Of a stretch of DNA of 64,000 nt, positions 62,101 through 64,000 are shown piece by piece. Both the position numbers and the translations under genes were made by a program. Origin of the DNA: Saprospiraceae bacterium (GTDB taxonomy: Bacteria > Bacteroidota > Bacteroidia > Chitinophagales > Saprospiraceae); contig JADJJL010000001.1 in NCBI GenBank assembly GCA_016710265.1, positions 558,001 through 622,000 of the forward strand. Direction: 5' to 3'. Every line of letters begins with the position of its first letter. Positions within the stretch are counted from its first letter, which is position 1. The notes under the pieces are model-generated. The model did not search any database. It had not been told where the DNA came from and saw only the letters and a program-made list of their open reading frames with translations.

Positions 62101-62227
62101 CAAATCATTTGCCGAATCTGGAATTCGAGAAATTTCAAATATGCTAAGTCAGTTTAAAGATCAGGAATTTGAAAATCAGATCCGAACCATGTTTGCTAAA
62201 TACCTGCCAAGTCCGGTGAATAATTAA
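59168..62227 (+). CDS. DUF2723 membrane protein (protein O-mannosyltransferase-like)
   Basis: 1019 residues. The N-terminal ~300 residues hold several helices and the signature GSLWDCGEFVLGAYKLQVVHPPGAPLFLIIGRMF, with acidic residues in the first loop as in GT-C enzymes. More helices and a large soluble domain follow (AARDYAINILESCQPNSIIFTYGDNDTYPVWYAQEVEGIRRDVRVINLSL is typical). Bacteroidota DUF2723 proteins are linked to O-glycosylation of exported proteins. Role by family. It starts the operon with rpiB and the M28 peptidase. Confidence 0.88.
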   Translation: MSLALNRVNLTGWLVFLITFIVYFFSVERTGSLWDCGEFVLGAYKLQVVHPPGAPLFLIIGRMFTWVATVFSDNPSDIAFSVNLMSGMCSAFAAMFICWTTIIFAKILLYGRNRDAEASNDFAVMGAGLVAGLTTAFATSIWFSAVEGEVYSMSTMFTCMTLWAAVKWYYLPNEPKHDRWLIFSLYAAGLSVGVHLLSLLAFPTIAILYYYKKYNKINFKGFAIAAFLGVVAVVLFQSIIVSGIPSLWSMFEIFCVNSLGMPFHSGLIPTVLLLFGVFYYALNYAKKKGNDLLYKVFFTLMLVTISYTPVGVVLLRAMANTPINMNNPDDVVRLLPYINREQYGDRSLTKGPHFDAKPIDTKTSDRYGRKGNKYVVVDRKFDYVFAKKDLIFLPRISHSDQGRVQLHRMWMNHLTGRSEGKPDMVYNLKFMWSYQFGWMFWRYFHWNFIGRQNGEQGYFPWDKKDGHWLSGIKAIDGSRLYNQDQLPRVIRENQARNTYFFLPFIFGLFGVFFHFKKDRNDFLALLVMWLITGLGLCFFNNSPPNEPRERDYVLVGSIFTFAIWVGLGVLFIVDLLRNKMKMANLPSGVIATVIILSAPIIMGFQNFDDQSRNGITAARDYAINILESCQPNSIIFTYGDNDTYPVWYAQEVEGIRRDVRVINLSLIAVDWYIESQRRKINDSPPIKMSIPKDQYRGLLRNQIFYFNPAGEGAPDTEMNLGGLLKFLGEDHPISAGGGREFETYLPTKKAYLEINRQKAIELGMIGPTDSNAVERIPINLPGSYITKDDLAVLDIIYSNILDRPIYFSVTCQQEKLMGLQDYMNLEGLALRITPLMTPSDRSLSIYGSGRMDVERSYDVVMNKYKWGNFDKKKLYVDHAYAPSVQGLRMMMMRLGSILEGQGDTARAAAVANKYFESFPNMNFQYDIRVMPFIQMLISGGKLDDAKKHMKILAEEIADMMNFYNSLSPDELTSSFQQDKSFAESGIREISNMLSQFKDQEFENQIRTMFAKYLPSPVNN

Positions 62228-62232
62228 AATAA

Positions 62233-62667
62233 ATGGGAAAAATAATATCCATAGGATCGGACCACGCAGGCTTTGAACTGAAAGAAAAATTACTATTTTG
62301 GTTGCCGGAATTGGGGTATTCAGTCATTGACCACGGTTGTTTTGACACTGAATCTGTAGATTATCCTGACTATGGTAAAAGTGTGGGTGTAAGCACAGCA
62401 TCTGGTGCTTCAGAAATGGGCATTGTCATTTGTGGCAGTGGAAACGGAATCGCCATCGCTGCCAACAAAGTAAAAGGAATTCGGTGTGCTTTGTGTTGGA
62501 ATCCTGAGATATCAAAACTCGCCAGACTACATAACAATGCCAATGTATTGGCTTTGCCCGCACGATTTATCAATGAGGAAGAAGCCAAACTGATTGTCTC
62601 CAATTTCCTAAATACCAATTTTGAAGGAGGAAGACATGAAGCCAGGGTTAATAAAATAGAAGGGTGA
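62233..62667 (+). CDS. rpiB: Ribose-5-phosphate isomerase B
   Basis: 144 residues. IGSDHAGFELKEKL, VDYPDYG, VICGSGNGIAIAANKVKGIRCALC (catalytic Cys) and ARLHNNANVLALPARF are diagnostic. Interconverts ribose-5-phosphate and ribulose-5-phosphate in the pentose phosphate pathway. It starts 5 nt after the DUF2723 gene and its stop overlaps the next start. Confidence 0.95.
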   Translation: MGKIISIGSDHAGFELKEKLLFWLPELGYSVIDHGCFDTESVDYPDYGKSVGVSTASGASEMGIVICGSGNGIAIAANKVKGIRCALCWNPEISKLARLHNNANVLALPARFINEEEAKLIVSNFLNTNFEGGRHEARVNKIEG

Positions 62668-64000
62668 AAAAAATTTATTTAGTTTTCATACTCTATTTCT
62701 TGATTCAGGAAACTTTGCTTTCTCAAAAGAAGTATTTAAGTGGAGTTACAAAACCCAGTAGCGCGATTTTAAAAAAAGATATTTTAAGTTCTATTGCACT
62801 TGAAATAGATACCAATGCACTAAAAGAAATTGTATACTATTTAGCTTCCGATTCTTGTCAAGGCCGCGAACTGGGTACTCCGGGCAATGACAGGGCCGCT
62901 GAATACATTGCTTCAAAACTAAGTTCCTACCATCTGAGTCCAGCTCCTGGAATTTCAGACTATTTTCAAAAAGTAATGTTTAAATGGATCTATTGGAAAA
63001 CCATGGTCTTAAAAATCGGCGACTTTGAATATCGAAATTTATGGGATTATGTCTCTTTGTCCAAAGACAATCAAAACTTACAGCTAGACACCGATGAAAT
63101 TGTTTTTCTTGGCTTTGGAATTGATGATCCATCTTACAGTGATTATAATTCATTCGATGTCAAAAACAAAGTCATTTTAATTTACAATGGTGAACCGATT
63201 GATAAAAATGGCAACAGCAAAATTACCAAAAAAACAGAATTGTCAGAATGGAGTAAAGATCTCAATAAAAAATTAATCACTGCACACAGCAAAGGAGTAA
63301 AATTGGTTTTGATTATTGAAGATAAGTTTAAAGAAGTTTCTGATGCCAGCAGAAAAGAAATTTTAAGTCCCACGGTACTTTTGGAAAAAGATGAAATAAA
63401 GGCCAAAATGAAAGCAAATTCAATTCATCTTTCCAGTACAGTAGCCACCAAATTATTAGGATCTCAATATAAAAAAGTAATTTCTGCCAGAGACAAAGCT
63501 AAATTTAAAGGAAAGTCAAAACCTGTCCTCATTAAAAATAAATTGTCTGTTCATCAACAGGTGGAGTCCAGTCAAATAAAAGGAAGAAACATCTTGAGCT
63601 ATATCGAAGGAAGTGATAAAAAAGATGAAGTAATTATTCTGACTGCACATTACGACCACATTGGTATGCGAGGTAAAGAAGTATTTAATGGCGCTGACGA
63701 CAATGCTTCCGGGACCAGTGCTGTGATGTTGATTGCAAAAGCGCTTCAATCCGCCAAAGAGAAAGGCCTCGGACCGAGAAGGTCCATACTTTGTATGTTG
63801 GTCACAGGTGAAGAAAAAGGTTTGCTGGGTAGTATGTATTATGTCAATGATCCAGTTTTTCCATTGGCCAAAACCATCGCCAATGTAAATACAGACATGA
63901 TTGGTCGCAGCGATGAAAAATACAAAGACAAATCTGATTATATTTATGTCATTGGATCAGACCGCCTTTCTCAAGATCTACACAATCTTAATGAAACGGT
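62664..64000 (+). CDS. M28 family zinc aminopeptidase, N-terminal part (3' truncated by window edge)
   Basis: Starts at GTG 62664, overlapping the rpiB stop by four bases (GTGA), and is open to the window end (445 codons). The signal peptide IYLVFILYFLIQETLLSQ is followed by a PA-like insert and the M28 domain: LTAHYDHIG (His), FNGADDNASGTSAV (Asp), TGEEKGLLGS (Glu) and VNTDMIGRSDE (Asp). The last zinc His should lie beyond the window. Probably a secreted peptidase. Confidence 0.9.
   Translation, partial: MKKIYLVFILYFLIQETLLSQKKYLSGVTKPSSAILKKDILSSIALEIDTNALKEIVYYLASDSCQGRELGTPGNDRAAEYIASKLSSYHLSPAPGISDYFQKVMFKWIYWKTMVLKIGDFEYRNLWDYVSLSKDNQNLQLDTDEIVFLGFGIDDPSYSDYNSFDVKNKVILIYNGEPIDKNGNSKITKKTELSEWSKDLNKKLITAHSKGVKLVLIIEDKFKEVSDASRKEILSPTVLLEKDEIKAKMKANSIHLSSTVATKLLGSQYKKVISARDKAKFKGKSKPVLIKNKLSVHQQVESSQIKGRNILSYIEGSDKKDEVIILTAHYDHIGMRGKEVFNGADDNASGTSAVMLIAKALQSAKEKGLGPRRSILCMLVTGEEKGLLGSMYYVNDPVFPLAKTIANVNTDMIGRSDEKYKDKSDYIYVIGSDRLSQDLHNLNET

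Noticed and set aside
1..64000. tRNA, rRNA and insertion sequences
   Set aside because: I looked for T-loop-like motifs, rRNA blocks, transposase motifs and terminal repeats and found none that stood up.

Overview
The window is AT-rich DNA from a member of the Bacteroidota, most likely a Saprospiraceae-like environmental bacterium (lineage is inference). The support: type IX secretion C-terminal sorting domains (7665, 9432, 51986, 54187), a GYDIA-type GHMP kinase, a SPOR protein, a DUF2723 protein, a CHU_C gliding-type domain, promoters of the Bacteroidota form TAnnTTTG, and few Shine-Dalgarno sites. No rRNA, tRNA or CRISPR was seen.

Layout. 0-10.7 kb: end of a GHMP kinase gene, an FNR-like oxidoreductase, a three-gene overlapping operon (GT-C-like membrane protein, methylmalonyl-CoA epimerase, TauE/SafE permease), a lipoprotein, a SPOR protein, a YedK/SRAP protein, a lipoprotein gene broken by an 11-G run, and two secreted T9SS cargo proteins. 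10.8-14.0 kb: small accessory genes including a rifamycin ADP-ribosyltransferase (arr). 14.1-24.7 kb: the main discovery. 24.8-31.6 kb: GNAT, DinB, AsmA-like, DUF3010, DUF885 and secreted proteins. 31.7-49.1 kb: a run of mostly free-standing small accessory genes (HTH/nucleotidyltransferase pair, DHFR-like, DUF1801, DinB, lipocalin, DUF4394, VIT, Map, GNATs, alpha/beta hydrolases, YdeI-like, MBL-fold, dodecin). 49.2-64.0 kb: katG, an RCC1-repeat protein, a large CHU_C surface protein, a candidate sigma-54 small RNA, thiL, an RluA-type synthase, a DUF4834-like microprotein, a DUF2723 protein, rpiB, and the start of an M28 peptidase.

Main system (14140-24665). A NarL-type response regulator and a histidine kinase with a probably periplasmic TPR domain are followed by an asparagine-synthetase-like protein lacking the N-terminal catalytic Cys, an ABC exporter with an intact C39 double-glycine peptidase, and an HlyD-type adaptor. 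Directly downstream is a tandem array of about 15 units with a period of about 136 nt. Twelve units are intact genes of exactly 20 codons; three are decayed. Each peptide is M-K-K-L-N-K-x-Q-x-x-T-I-N-(G/A)-G-G followed by only four residues, always ending in Asn or Gln (PILQ, IKWN, FRYN, YRWN, PVLQ and others). A 25-nt element with compensatory changes, fitting a small RNA fold, lies 20-23 nt before the first ten start codons. The asparagine-synthetase-like operon and the array share an identical 15-nt box placed 22 nt before an identical TACCTTTG. I read this as a RiPP or peptide-signal system making a family of tetrapeptides: the array supplies leader-core precursors, the synthetase-like enzyme may modify or cyclise them, the C39 transporter cuts after GG and exports, and the two-component pair may control it. 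The chemistry and biological role are inference.
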